Below, one piece after another: positions 1-8,364 of a DNA stretch of 37,864 nt. The notes under the pieces were generated by a model. That model was not told the origin of the DNA and made no database searches. It worked only from the letters and a program-made list of their open reading frames with translations. How positions within the stretch are numbered: position 1 is the first letter of the stretch; each line of letters starts with the position of its first letter. Origin of the DNA: Pseudomonadota bacterium (GTDB taxonomy: Bacteria > Bdellovibrionota_B > Oligoflexia > Oligoflexales > Oligoflexaceae). Made by a program: the position numbers and the translations under genes. The stretch is taken from the NCBI GenBank assembly GCA_004193325.1, contig SEDW01000002.1, positions 1-37,864 on the forward strand, in the 5' to 3' direction.

Positions 1-1082
1 GCTCCGAGTAGACTCCACGCCGTCACAGCCCGAAGACTGACGCCTTCTGCCTGAACGGCAAGGGCCGCAGTCCAGATCTCATGAAACCAGCGCATCTGCT
101 CTTCCCGGCTGCAGCCCAAATGGACTTCGGTGATAGCCAGAGGAATTTTATAACGCTGCCAGGCCTCGTGCATGAGCTCCTTTGGCCCGACTATCATCTC
201 AGCTCCAACTCGGACCGCTTCGATGTCGGCATAACGATGATGCCGGTTGCCCCCGTGCACATGCTGCGGATAGCGCTCGAGTCGTTCATCAAGAAAGCGA
301 TTGCTGGTGATGTAGTGATTGATGCCGATCGTGTCGGGAGGCATGGGATCGTGAACAAAGGAATCTATCTCCTCGTCACTAATCCCATTTTTTTTGCAAA
401 AGGAATAGAGTTCGTGCTCACGGTCAAGTCTGCCCGTAAGTATATCGAAGGAAAGCCAGCGGCGATGGTTTTCGAATTCAGCCTGATAGGCGAGAAAACT
501 GGTTGAGAAAATTTTACCAAGGTCTTCCGTCTGAATAAATTCAGCTGACGGGTTCACTTGGCGAATACTCTTCATCGCAGCGCGGATGCCCTCGCATTCG
601 TTCCAGAGCATTCGCAGGAAACTCTTGTTGTCATTGGCATGCGGATACCAGCAGCCATAGAGTCCCGAAAATCTCGCTGTAGTCAGAGGCTCGTTGATAG
701 GAGTGTAGGCATCAATCCAGGGATATCGCCGAGCGAAGGCTCCAGCGTAGACGCTCAGTTTTCGTGCAAAGTGGGGATCGAGAAGGCTCGTGTAATGAGG
801 GCCACTGCCGTGATGGATCAATCCGACAATGACGCGAATACCAAGTTCCCGGGCTTGCTGCAGCCGCTTATCTGCCCAGGACCAATCCATATCGTCAATC
901 GACTCGGCTGCGACCCGCTCCCAGAGAATAGGGAAGCGGAGTGTTTTGATTCCAATGTCGGCGAATCGTTCCAGATCGCTCGAGCGCTTGTCGTGGCCGC
1001 TCATTTTAAGCTGATCCAAATACTGGTCGCCAACCCGATTCACTGTCGCTTCCACTCCGCCCCATAGCTCTATGCGGGTCAT
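1..1082 (-). CDS. GH1-like domain of a GH1/RmlD-type fusion protein (C-terminus beyond left edge)
   Basis: Reading the minus strand from ATG at 1082 gives an open frame of about 360 residues that runs off the left edge with no stop. The start reads MTRIELWGGVEATVNRVGDQ, then come a segment like VGLIHHGSGPHYTSLL, the acid/base-type motif YTPINEPLTTARFSGL, the segment GINHYITSNRFLDER and the nucleophile-type motif ITEVHLGC. This order matches the glycoside hydrolase family 1-like N-terminal half of large proteins that carry a C-terminal dTDP-4-dehydrorhamnose reductase (RmlD) domain. That second half would lie outside the window. Known GH1 enzymes have NEP and TENG motifs; here the second is TEVH, so the sugar specificity is unknown. 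The gene starts 3 bases after the glycosyltransferase stop, so the two are probably co-transcribed. The plus-strand frames at 81-506 and 558-1067 are its shadows. Confidence 0.85.
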   Translation of the reverse strand, partial: MTRIELWGGVEATVNRVGDQYLDQLKMSGHDKRSSDLERFADIGIKTLRFPILWERVAAESIDDMDWSWADKRLQQARELGIRVIVGLIHHGSGPHYTSLLDPHFARKLSVYAGAFARRYPWIDAYTPINEPLTTARFSGLYGCWYPHANDNKSFLRMLWNECEGIRAAMKSIRQVNPSAEFIQTEDLGKIFSTSFLAYQAEFENHRRWLSFDILTGRLDREHELYSFCKKNGISDEEIDSFVHDPMPPDTIGINHYITSNRFLDERLERYPQHVHGGNRHHRYADIEAVRVGAEMIVGPKELMHEAWQRYKIPLAITEVHLGCSREEQMRWFHEIWTAALAVQAEGVSLRAVTAWSLLG

Positions 1083-1085
1083 CGC

Positions 1086-2345
1086 TCAGCTCGGCATCGC
1101 GGCAACGCCGTTGTTCACATTCACCTTCGGGCTCATGCGCAAATCTTTGCTAAAAGAGATGGCTGCAGGCGAAGTGTCGTTCAGTTCTTCTTCTTTGTTT
1201 TTAGAATCTTCAAGCGCGATGAGTTCGTGCATGGCGTCAAAGGTTTTATCCCAGCTGACTTTGGCGAGGAAGGCTTCCACTTTCGCCTGCCATTCAACGG
1301 TTGGACCATCCTCGAGCATGCGTTGCGCGTGAAAGACAAAGGTTTCTACGGCGTCAGCAATGGCTGCAAGTTTCATTTCGCCGTAGGGTTTGCAAACATC
1401 GCGAATGGATGTGGAGATCACTTGCAGACCAGCTGCGAGATACTCGGGAGTTTTTGTTGGGCTGATGTAACGGGTCGCATCATTTCTCGCGAAAGGAAGC
1501 ATACCAATGTCCCAAGTCGCTAGGTAATGCGGAAGCTCATCATAACCCTTCCCGCCAAGATAATGAATATTTGGCAACTGGGGTAGGCTGGCCGGATCAA
1601 TTTTAACGATTGGTCCAAGCATGATGATATTCCACTCGGGTCGCATGCGGGCGATGCCTTCGATCAGTTCGAGATCGATGCGTTCGTCGATGACGCCCAT
1701 GTAACCGATCTTCGGACCTTTGATATTTTTCATATCATTTGGAACCTGAGAATCGTTTCTCGCCTTGGCAAAGTGAGCGACGTCCACGCTGCTAGGGAAT
1801 GCATAAACGTTCGGATGCATGTCACGCTTGGCCTCGTAAAGGCTGTAGCCACCGGTAAAGACCAGATCCGCTTTACTGAAGAGCGCTTGTTCGAGGCGTG
1901 GGAGCTCGGGTGAAGCAAATTTGAAGTGAGAAAGTTGATCCATACAATCATAGACGACAAGGTCTGGATCCAGACGCTTGGTAAACTTCAAAGCCATCGG
2001 TGTGTAATACCAGGCCAAATAATTTTTGATTCGGAAAGTACTGATGAGTTCATCGAGGAGCATCTCTTGCATCTCGATTTGTTGCGCTTCGCTCAATCCG
2101 TGCGGTAGGTGAGGAACGGCAACCACCAGATTTGGTTTTTCATTGCGCATTTCGAGAAAGGCTTCGCCATCGTGATGAACAGGCTCTTCGAAAAAGAAGA
2201 CTCTTTGACGGGTTGCAGCTCTGGATAACAAATGTTGAGGTCTTTGATAAACGAAGTTCCAGCGCAGATGGGAGAGGCACAGAATGTCTAGTTCCGGGTT
2301 TGCATTCATAAAGAGTTGCGCATCATTATTGCTGACCAGTTTCAT
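1086..2345 (-). CDS. Glycosyltransferase, GT4-like
   Basis: This 419-residue protein has the N-terminal signature HLRWNFVYQRPQHLL of cytoplasmic or membrane-associated glycosyltransferases often encoded beside GH1/RmlD fusions and UDP-galactopyranose mutase. The C-terminal half has the nucleotide-sugar-binding pattern of GT-B retaining enzymes (SPTKTPEYLAAGLQVIST, an E-x7-type motif). The last 40 residues are low-complexity and probably disordered. I chose ATG at 2345 because a GGAGG ribosome site lies 5 bases upstream; a TTG at 2357 would place that site inside the gene. The next gene begins 3 bases after the stop, which suggests one transcript making or modifying an extracellular glycan. 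The donor and acceptor sugars cannot be told from the sequence. Confidence 0.85.
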   Translation of the reverse strand: MKLVSNNDAQLFMNANPELDILCLSHLRWNFVYQRPQHLLSRAATRQRVFFFEEPVHHDGEAFLEMRNEKPNLVVAVPHLPHGLSEAQQIEMQEMLLDELISTFRIKNYLAWYYTPMALKFTKRLDPDLVVYDCMDQLSHFKFASPELPRLEQALFSKADLVFTGGYSLYEAKRDMHPNVYAFPSSVDVAHFAKARNDSQVPNDMKNIKGPKIGYMGVIDERIDLELIEGIARMRPEWNIIMLGPIVKIDPASLPQLPNIHYLGGKGYDELPHYLATWDIGMLPFARNDATRYISPTKTPEYLAAGLQVISTSIRDVCKPYGEMKLAAIADAVETFVFHAQRMLEDGPTVEWQAKVEAFLAKVSWDKTFDAMHELIALEDSKNKEEELNDTSPAAISFSKDLRMSPKVNVNNGVAAMPS

Positions 2346-2450
2346 CAGAGCCTCCAATTTGGGTATCTACGAACTCCTATCTGCAATGGTCGTACCGAAA
2401 ATAATGTCACGCGCAAATTAATTCGCAAGAATCAGAAACGAAACTTTTGC

Positions 2451-2475
2451 GGTCGAAAACGACCTTGTTTTTTTT
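2451..2475 (+). terminator. Terminator-like hairpin with T-run in the leader before the GH2 gene
   Basis: GGTCG (2451-2455), loop AAAA and CGACC (2460-2464) are followed by TTG and eight T (2468-2475). On the plus strand this has the form of a small intrinsic terminator. No plus-strand gene lies upstream in the window, so it sits in the 201-base gap between the divergent glycosyltransferase and GH2 genes. It could attenuate GH2-operon transcription or block stray plus-strand transcription. The stem is only 5 bp, so its function is uncertain. Confidence 0.4.
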
Positions 2476-2546
2476 GTCAGATAAGTCACTGTTTAAGCTT
2501 AGAGGATTGAAACCGAGGCCTTTCCGTTCAAAGAGTAAGGATCAAT

Positions 2547-4397
2547 ATGAGCAACGAGCCGAGCTCCTGTATCAATTTAGATATACATAGTCTTCACCCA
2601 CGACCCCAACTTGCCCGTGACAATTGGGCTAGCCTCGACGGGCCATGGCGCTTTCTATTTGATCCGGACTGCAAATTCGTCAAGCCCTCTGATATCAAGT
2701 CCTGGCCACTTGAAATTCAAGTGCCTTTTGCGCCTGAAACACAGCGTAGCGGCATCGCCGACACTGGTTTTCATAAGTATTGTTGGTACCAACGACGATT
2801 CAAATCTGAGGCCAAAGGCAGTCAAAAAACTCTTTTGCACTTTGGTGCTGTAGATTATGTCGCGCAGGTCTGGGTGAACAATCAATTCGTAGGAGCACAC
2901 GAGGGAGGACATACGCCCTTTACGTTCGATATCAGTCCTCTGCTATCCGGTGATGGTGAACAAATATTAACTGTTCGTGTCGAAGATGATCCTCACGATC
3001 TTGCGAAGCCCAGGGGCAAGCAGGACTGGCAGCTCGATGCGCATAGCATTTGGTATCCGAGGACGACAGGCATCTGGCAATCGGTATGGCTCGAGACAGT
3101 CAACGAAGTCTACATCGATCGCCTGCGCTGGACTCCCCATCTGGAGCGTTGGGAAATTGGTCTCGAAGCCTTCATCAATGGAAAGCTTGCTGATCAGGCG
3201 ACGCTTCGTCTCAAACTTTGGAATGGATCGCATCTGCTTGTAAGCGACAGCTATCAGGTGATCTCTCATGAAGTCCATCGCCGGATCGCGCTCTCGGACC
3301 CGGGAATAGATGATTTTCGGAATGAAATTCTGTGGACACCCGAAAAGCCCACTCTCCTCGCCGCGCAGCTGGAGCTTTGGATCGGCGACACCTGTGTCGA
3401 TCACGTATTTTCCTATACCGCTCTGCGAAGCGTTGGAATTTCTCATGGAGATTTTCTCCTCAATGGACGCCCCTATTATATGCGGCTTGTGCTCGACCAG
3501 GGCTATTGGCCCGAGTCCTTTCTCACGGCGCCTGATGAAGGCGCTTTGAAACGCGACATCGATCTGGTCAAGGCGATGGGATTCAACGGCGTTCGCAAAC
3601 ATCAAAAAATCGAGAGTCCAAATTTTCTCTTCTGGGCCGATTACCTTGGTCTCCTGGTCTGGGAGGAAATGCCGAGTGCCTATCGCTTTACCCACGACGG
3701 GGTCGAACGTCTCATGCGCGAATGGACCGAAGTGATCGATCGGGATTATAGCCACCCCTGTATCGTGACCTGGGTGCCTTTTAACGAATCCTGGGGCGTA
3801 CCCGATCTCGGCGAAATGGACAGTCACCGCAGCTGTGTCCAAGCCTTTTATCACCTGACGAAAACCCTGGATCCGACCCGTCCCGTCATTGGCAATGATG
3901 GTTGGGAAAGTGCGAGTACCGACATTATTGGGATTCACGATTATGACAACCATCCAGGACGTCTCGCCGAGCGCTACGGTCCCCAATACAGCGCCAAGGA
4001 TATTTTAAGTCGCCGCATTCCCGCGGGCCGAATGCCGATCGTCAAAGGATATTCTCACAATGATCAACCCTTGATGCTGACCGAATTTGGTGGCATCGCC
4101 TTTACTGCCGAAAATCGTGTGGGTGCAACCCGCGACTGGGGCTATGGCACGAGCAAGAGCAGTCGAGAGTTCAAAAGGCAATACTGGGCCCTGGTGTCTG
4201 CGGTGCAAAGACTCAAGGTGTTCCGCGGATTCTGCTACACGCAGTTTACGGATACTTTTCAGGAAGTGAATGGTCTCCTCTATGCAGACCGGAGTCCGAA
4301 GTTTCCCTTGCACGAGATCCACGCCATCAATTGTTCGGCGATGGATGAAGAACGTCTCTTCCGGGATGAACCGGAAGCCGCACGGAGTGAAATGTGA
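2547..4397 (+). CDS. Glycoside hydrolase family 2 (beta-galactosidase/beta-glucuronidase-like)
   Basis: This is a 616-residue enzyme with the GH2 order: an N-terminal jelly-roll sugar-binding domain (about 1-185, with the GGHTPFTFDIS segment near 120), an immunoglobulin-like sandwich (about 190-295) and a TIM barrel from about 300. The acid/base glutamate is E414 in PFNESWG and the nucleophile is E513 in LTEFGG. There is no signal peptide, so it should act in the cytoplasm on an imported galactoside or similar sugar. The ATG at 2547 follows AAGGA. Its TGA overlaps the galT ATG by one base, and galK lies downstream, so beta-galactosidase is the most likely activity. Other GH2 activities (glucuronidase, mannosidase) remain possible because sequence alone does not fix specificity in this subfamily. 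Confidence 0.88.
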   Translation: MSNEPSSCINLDIHSLHPRPQLARDNWASLDGPWRFLFDPDCKFVKPSDIKSWPLEIQVPFAPETQRSGIADTGFHKYCWYQRRFKSEAKGSQKTLLHFGAVDYVAQVWVNNQFVGAHEGGHTPFTFDISPLLSGDGEQILTVRVEDDPHDLAKPRGKQDWQLDAHSIWYPRTTGIWQSVWLETVNEVYIDRLRWTPHLERWEIGLEAFINGKLADQATLRLKLWNGSHLLVSDSYQVISHEVHRRIALSDPGIDDFRNEILWTPEKPTLLAAQLELWIGDTCVDHVFSYTALRSVGISHGDFLLNGRPYYMRLVLDQGYWPESFLTAPDEGALKRDIDLVKAMGFNGVRKHQKIESPNFLFWADYLGLLVWEEMPSAYRFTHDGVERLMREWTEVIDRDYSHPCIVTWVPFNESWGVPDLGEMDSHRSCVQAFYHLTKTLDPTRPVIGNDGWESASTDIIGIHDYDNHPGRLAERYGPQYSAKDILSRRIPAGRMPIVKGYSHNDQPLMLTEFGGIAFTAENRVGATRDWGYGTSKSSREFKRQYWALVSAVQRLKVFRGFCYTQFTDTFQEVNGLLYADRSPKFPLHEIHAINCSAMDEERLFRDEPEAARSEM

Positions 4398-5494
4398 TGT
4401 ATAAAGAAAGCTTTAAAAAGACCGATGGTCGACAGCTTCTTGTCTACAGCCGCAAAGAAATCGACCCTGCGCTCGAGGCGCCGAGTCCTCTGGCCGAGCC
4501 TGTCTCGATTCAGGGCGCGCATATGCGTTATCATCCCTTGCGAGGGGAATGGGTGTCGTATTCCGGGCATCGGCAAAACCGGACCTTTCTTCCGCCCAAA
4601 GAATTTAATCCTTTGGCGCCGATGCGTAATCCCGAATTTCCGACGGAGCTTCCGGTCGGGGAATACGATGTCGCTGTCTTTGAAAATATGTTTCCCACTC
4701 TAAGCCGCTTGGCAGGATCCGCTCCCGATTTGCCGGGTATTGCCACCATGCCGTCGACCGGTGCCTGTGAAGTTGTGGTATTCACTCAAGACTCGGACAC
4801 AAGTCTCGGTCGACTTCCCTTGAGTCATATCTCTCTCCTTTTGGAAGTGTGGGGGGATCGATATCGGGATCTCGGCAGCCGCGAGGATATCGAATACGTT
4901 TTGCCCTTTGAAAATCGCGGTGTGGAAGTCGGCGTCACGCTTCATCATCCACACGGCCAAATCTATGCTTACCCCTTTGTTCCTCCCGTGCCGGCACGCA
5001 TGCAGTGGGAGGAAAAGAAATTCCTCGAAGCGACCGGACGAGTTCTCATGAGCGATTTTGTAGCTCGCGAGGCCATGGAAAAGACCAGAGTGATTTATGA
5101 TGGACCACGGGCTTTGGCCTTTGTGCCCATATGCGCGCGATATCCCTACGAAGTTTGGATTGCTCCCAAGAATAAGCTGTCCTCGATGGCCGAAATGGAT
5201 CAGGAGGATCGCGATGATTTCGCGAGGGCTCTAAAAACCGTTCTTTTGAAGTATGAAGGTCTTTGGCAAAGACCCTTTCCCTATCTGATGGTCGCTTATC
5301 AGGCGCCTACCGATGGAGAGCTGCATCCCGAGTCTCACTTTCATTTTGAATTTTTTCCGCCCTATAGAACCTCGGACAAGCTCAAATATCTGGCCGGAAC
5401 CGAGATAGGTGCCGGAATGTTTGCCAATGACGCTTTTCCGGAAGAGAAGGCTAAAGAGCTGCAAGCTGTGGAGGTGACATTTGAGTCCGAATGA
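4397..5494 (+). CDS. galT: Galactose-1-phosphate uridylyltransferase
   Basis: This 365-residue enzyme of the Leloir pathway would exchange UMP between UDP-glucose and galactose 1-phosphate. The HHPHGQ motif contains the nucleophile His186, preceded by FENRGVEVGVT. A second histidine cluster, LHPESHFHFEFFPP, lies near residue 309. The zinc cysteines seen in E. coli GalT are not obvious, as in several bacterial branches. I place the start at ATG 4397, which shares its A with the upstream TGA and follows a GGAG site; a GTG at 4394 would add one residue. It is translationally coupled to the GH2 gene upstream and overlaps the following M24-like gene by 14 bases. No galE or galM is present in the window. 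Confidence 0.93.
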   Translation: MYKESFKKTDGRQLLVYSRKEIDPALEAPSPLAEPVSIQGAHMRYHPLRGEWVSYSGHRQNRTFLPPKEFNPLAPMRNPEFPTELPVGEYDVAVFENMFPTLSRLAGSAPDLPGIATMPSTGACEVVVFTQDSDTSLGRLPLSHISLLLEVWGDRYRDLGSREDIEYVLPFENRGVEVGVTLHHPHGQIYAYPFVPPVPARMQWEEKKFLEATGRVLMSDFVAREAMEKTRVIYDGPRALAFVPICARYPYEVWIAPKNKLSSMAEMDQEDRDDFARALKTVLLKYEGLWQRPFPYLMVAYQAPTDGELHPESHFHFEFFPPYRTSDKLKYLAGTEIGAGMFANDAFPEEKAKELQAVEVTFESE

Positions 5495-6584
5495 AGAAGC
5501 AAAGAACGAAATCGACAGGAAGATCTCGATCGTGCGAAAGATTCTAAAGGCGAATAATCTCTCTGCCGTCAGGCTGCGAGGCGTGGACTGGTTTGCCTGG
5601 GCCACCGCTGGAGCTTCGAATGTCGTTCTCCTCACGACGGATGTTGGTATCGCCGAAGTTATCATTTCCGCCGATGAGGCTTTTGTTCTGACAGACAGCA
5701 TCGAGGCTGAGCGACTTGAAGAGGAGGAGATCAAAGGCAGTTATCCCATTTGGAAAGCCGCCTGGCAGGAGCCTCAGCAGCGCGAAGCGTTCGTCCGGGA
5801 ATTGACTCATGCCGGAACTGTAGCGAGCGATATGCCAAGGGACCAAGAGCTTCCTTTGCCGAAAGAATTGCGAGAAGCAAAATGCATTCTTCAGCCGGGC
5901 GAAGTGGATCGCTATCGAACGCTTTGTCAGGAAGCGGCTATGGCTATGACAGAGACACTCAAGGATGCCTGTCAGAGCTGGACTGGCTTTGAATTGGCTG
6001 CGAGAGGCTCAGCTGCACTTTGGTCACGCGGCATTCATCCTGCGCTGACACTGGTAGGCGATGAGAGACGGCTGCCGCTGTATAGGCACGCGACGGCGAG
6101 CGCGGACACGCTTGGAGATCGGGCTATGCTGGTCTTTTGTGCGAGACGGCATGGACTCTTTGCCAACCTCACACGTTTTATTTACTTTCGGGATCCAACA
6201 GCTCGCGAGCTCAGAATGAAGCATGACCTCGCCGCGATCGAGGCGGAGATATTCGATGCCTCCCGGCCCGGAGTAAGTCTCGGGCAGATCTATGAAACGA
6301 TGCGAACGAGCTATGCAAAGTTCGGATATCCCGGGGAGATCGACAAACATCATCAGGGTGGAACCTGCGGCTACCTTTCGCGGGAAGAGGTGGCTCGTCC
6401 TGCTAGTGAAAACCGAATTCAGGCCGGCATGGCTCTTGCCTGGAATCCAAGTCTGATCGGTTGCAAAATCGAGGACACGGTTCTTGTCACTGACAAAGGG
6501 CTTGAAATTTTGACGATAGATCCAGCCTGGCCTACATTTTATGCGGAAGACCGCATGCGACCCGATTATTTGGTGAGAACATGA
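5481..6584 (+). CDS. M24 peptidase-fold (creatinase/prolidase-like) protein lacking metal ligands
   Basis: This 367-residue protein has a creatinase-like N-terminal domain (about 1-135) and a pita-bread M24 domain (about 140-367). Of the five usual metal ligands, the two aspartates are replaced (C220-A221 and N229 in ARRHGLFANLTRF) and the first glutamate is replaced by N322 (WNPSLIG). His290/291 (HHQGG) and E331 (EDTVLVTDKG) remain. Metal-dependent peptidase activity is therefore unlikely; a creatinase-like metal-free hydrolase or a binding role is possible. The gene starts with TTG at 5481, 4 bases after a GGAGGTG site (5470-5476), and lies between galT and galK with overlaps on both sides (14 and 4 bases). 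Such tight coupling suggests a role in galactoside metabolism, but I do not know the substrate. Confidence 0.8.
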   Translation: MSPNEEAKNEIDRKISIVRKILKANNLSAVRLRGVDWFAWATAGASNVVLLTTDVGIAEVIISADEAFVLTDSIEAERLEEEEIKGSYPIWKAAWQEPQQREAFVRELTHAGTVASDMPRDQELPLPKELREAKCILQPGEVDRYRTLCQEAAMAMTETLKDACQSWTGFELAARGSAALWSRGIHPALTLVGDERRLPLYRHATASADTLGDRAMLVFCARRHGLFANLTRFIYFRDPTARELRMKHDLAAIEAEIFDASRPGVSLGQIYETMRTSYAKFGYPGEIDKHHQGGTCGYLSREEVARPASENRIQAGMALAWNPSLIGCKIEDTVLVTDKGLEILTIDPAWPTFYAEDRMRPDYLVRT

Positions 6585-7684
6585 AGGAATCTTTTTTTAA
6601 AGTTTTTGGCCAGAGAGCGACTGAATCTTCGGACGCTCCCGGTCGCGTGAACCTCATTGGCGAACATACCGACTACAACGGCGGTTTCGTTTTGCCAACC
6701 GCGATTCCTCAGATGACTCATATCGAACTCGCTCTTCGCAATGACAACACGGTCCACATCGTGAGCTCCGATATTGGTCCGAAAGGTGAGGATCACAGCT
6801 ACATTCTTGGTCAGGAACGACCTCTTCATCGCTGGTTTGATTACTTCGAGGGTGTTACCTGGCTGCTTCAAAAAAAGGGCTATACGCTTCGAGGCTTCGA
6901 CGCGAGGATCAGCTCGCATGTACCGATGGGCGCGGGACTCTCGTCAAGTGCAGCCCTCTTGGTCGCAATGTTCCGAGTCCTACGTACGACCTTTCACCTG
7001 CCTCTGACTGACGTTGAAATTGCGTTGATGAGCCAGAGCGTTGAAAACGATTTCGTAGGAGCGCAGGTCGGAATCATGGATCAGATGGCTTCGAGTCTTG
7101 CTGATACGGGAACAGCGCTCTTCCTCGATACACGCGACCTCAACTACCAACGAATCGCCTTGCCCGAAGATAAGGTCGAGATGTTTATCATCAATTCTGG
7201 TGTGCGGCATAGCCACTCCGATGGCGGTTACAACACGAGACGAAAAGAGTGTGAGGAGGCTTGCCTTAGACTCGGCGTGGCGCAACTGAGAGATGTGGCC
7301 GATGTCTCCCTCTTGAGTTCATTGCCTGAGCCCTACCTGAGTCGAGCTCGGCATGTCGTCAGCGAGAATTCCCGAGTATTGAAGGCGGTAGAAGCAATTC
7401 ATAAGGGCGAGATGGAGACGCTGGGGCAGCTCATGATCGAGTCTCACGCTTCCATGCGTGACGACTTCAAAGTGTCTGTGCCGGAAATCGATTTCCTGGT
7501 TGAGGCATCGCTCGCTCATCCTTTGGTCTACGGAGCGCGTCTAACGGGAGGAGGATTTGGAGGATCCATCGTTGGAATCTGTAAGAAAGGGCACGGCCGT
7601 GAGTTGGCTGATGCCATCGCTGACCGTTATCAATCCCAGACGAGTTACCACGCAAGTATACTCGTTCCAGAACTGAGGAACTGA
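6581..7684 (+). CDS. galK: Galactokinase
   Basis: This 367-residue GHMP-family kinase would phosphorylate galactose with ATP to galactose 1-phosphate, the substrate of the upstream GalT. The galactokinase signature PGRVNLIGEHTDYNGGFVLP is near residue 21, the ATP-binding GHMP motif GAGLSSSAALL near residue 112, the catalytic-Asp segment GIMDQMAS near residue 164, and the C-terminal GHMP motif LTGGGFGGSI near residue 328. The start codon overlaps the M24-like stop in an ATGA arrangement, so translation is probably coupled. The length is slightly below the usual 380-390 residues, with no domain missing. Confidence 0.94.
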   Translation: MKESFFKVFGQRATESSDAPGRVNLIGEHTDYNGGFVLPTAIPQMTHIELALRNDNTVHIVSSDIGPKGEDHSYILGQERPLHRWFDYFEGVTWLLQKKGYTLRGFDARISSHVPMGAGLSSSAALLVAMFRVLRTTFHLPLTDVEIALMSQSVENDFVGAQVGIMDQMASSLADTGTALFLDTRDLNYQRIALPEDKVEMFIINSGVRHSHSDGGYNTRRKECEEACLRLGVAQLRDVADVSLLSSLPEPYLSRARHVVSENSRVLKAVEAIHKGEMETLGQLMIESHASMRDDFKVSVPEIDFLVEASLAHPLVYGARLTGGGFGGSIVGICKKGHGRELADAIADRYQSQTSYHASILVPELRN

Positions 7685-7686
7685 AG

Positions 7687-8268
7687 ATGAAATCTCAACT
7701 TATTTGCAATTCAGTTTTGTGTCTCACACTCGCCTCGATATCTTTGCCAGTTAGCCTCTCGGCGCAAGTCCAGATGAAAGGACAAGCAGAGGCAGCTACC
7801 ACGGCCGCACCGCTTAACGATGGTCAAATCCTGTCTATTTTGGAATTAGCGAACCAGGGAGAAATCGATCAAGCCAAACTCGCAGTAAAGAATTCTAGCG
7901 ACAAAACAGTCAAGAATTATGCGACTATGATGATAGATGATCATGGCAAGGTCTTAAAGGATATGAAGGCCATCGCGAAGAAGATAAAGATTAAAGCGAC
8001 GGACAGCGAAGCGAAGAGCGGTATGGTCCAGGCTCATGATCAATCTTTGAATCGACTTAAGGCCCTGAAAGCTAGGGAATTTGACAAAGCGTATATGACA
8101 GATCAGGTGGCTATGCATCAGGAACTTCTGGAACTGATCGACAGCACCCTCTTGATCGCTGTGGCAAATCCGGATCTTAAGTCCCTGATCCAAAAAATTC
8201 GGCCATCGATTGAATCTCATTTTGATAAGGCCCAGGCCATTCAAAATGCGTTAAGCTCTCAGATCTGA
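7687..8268 (+). CDS. DUF4142 secreted protein
   Basis: This 193-residue protein has a signal peptide (hydrophobic residues 7-24, likely cleavage after SLSA) and an all-helical domain of the DUF4142 type, a ferritin-like four-helix bundle of unknown function found in the periplasm. Recognisable parts are the ILELANQGEIDQAKLA opening helix, the MMIDDHGKVL segment and the DQVAMHQELLELIDSTLL helix. It begins 2 bases after the galK stop and is likely on the same transcript, though a functional tie to galactose is not evident. Metal binding by the conserved His residues is possible but unproven. Confidence 0.8.
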   Translation: MKSQLICNSVLCLTLASISLPVSLSAQVQMKGQAEAATTAAPLNDGQILSILELANQGEIDQAKLAVKNSSDKTVKNYATMMIDDHGKVLKDMKAIAKKIKIKATDSEAKSGMVQAHDQSLNRLKALKAREFDKAYMTDQVAMHQELLELIDSTLLIAVANPDLKSLIQKIRPSIESHFDKAQAIQNALSSQI

Positions 8269-8282
8269 ATTCACGGCTTGTT

Positions 8283-8319
8283 AAAAAAAGGGTTTGAGCA
8301 GCTTTGACCGCTCAAACCC
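8283..8319 (-). terminator. Intrinsic terminator for the minus-strand operon
   Basis: A perfect 10-bp stem (8290-8299 with 8310-8319, GGGTTTGAGC and its complement) has a 10-base loop. Read on the minus strand it is followed by seven U (A-run at 8283-8289). It ends the transcript of the 10947-8365 operon. On the plus strand no T-run follows, so it is a poorer terminator for the gal operon. Confidence 0.85.
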
Positions 8320-8364
8320 TGATAAAGGACGGAAAGGACTTCGGCAGCAGCCTTAGCTTTTCTC

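Noticed and set aside
81-1067. Plus-strand frames of 141 and 169 codons
   Set aside because: They are antisense to the clear GH1-like coding frame on the minus strand and match no protein pattern.
2967-3986. A 339-codon minus-strand frame
   Set aside because: It lies entirely antisense inside the GH2 gene, whose catalytic motifs are intact; the antisense product has no recognisable domain or ribosome site.
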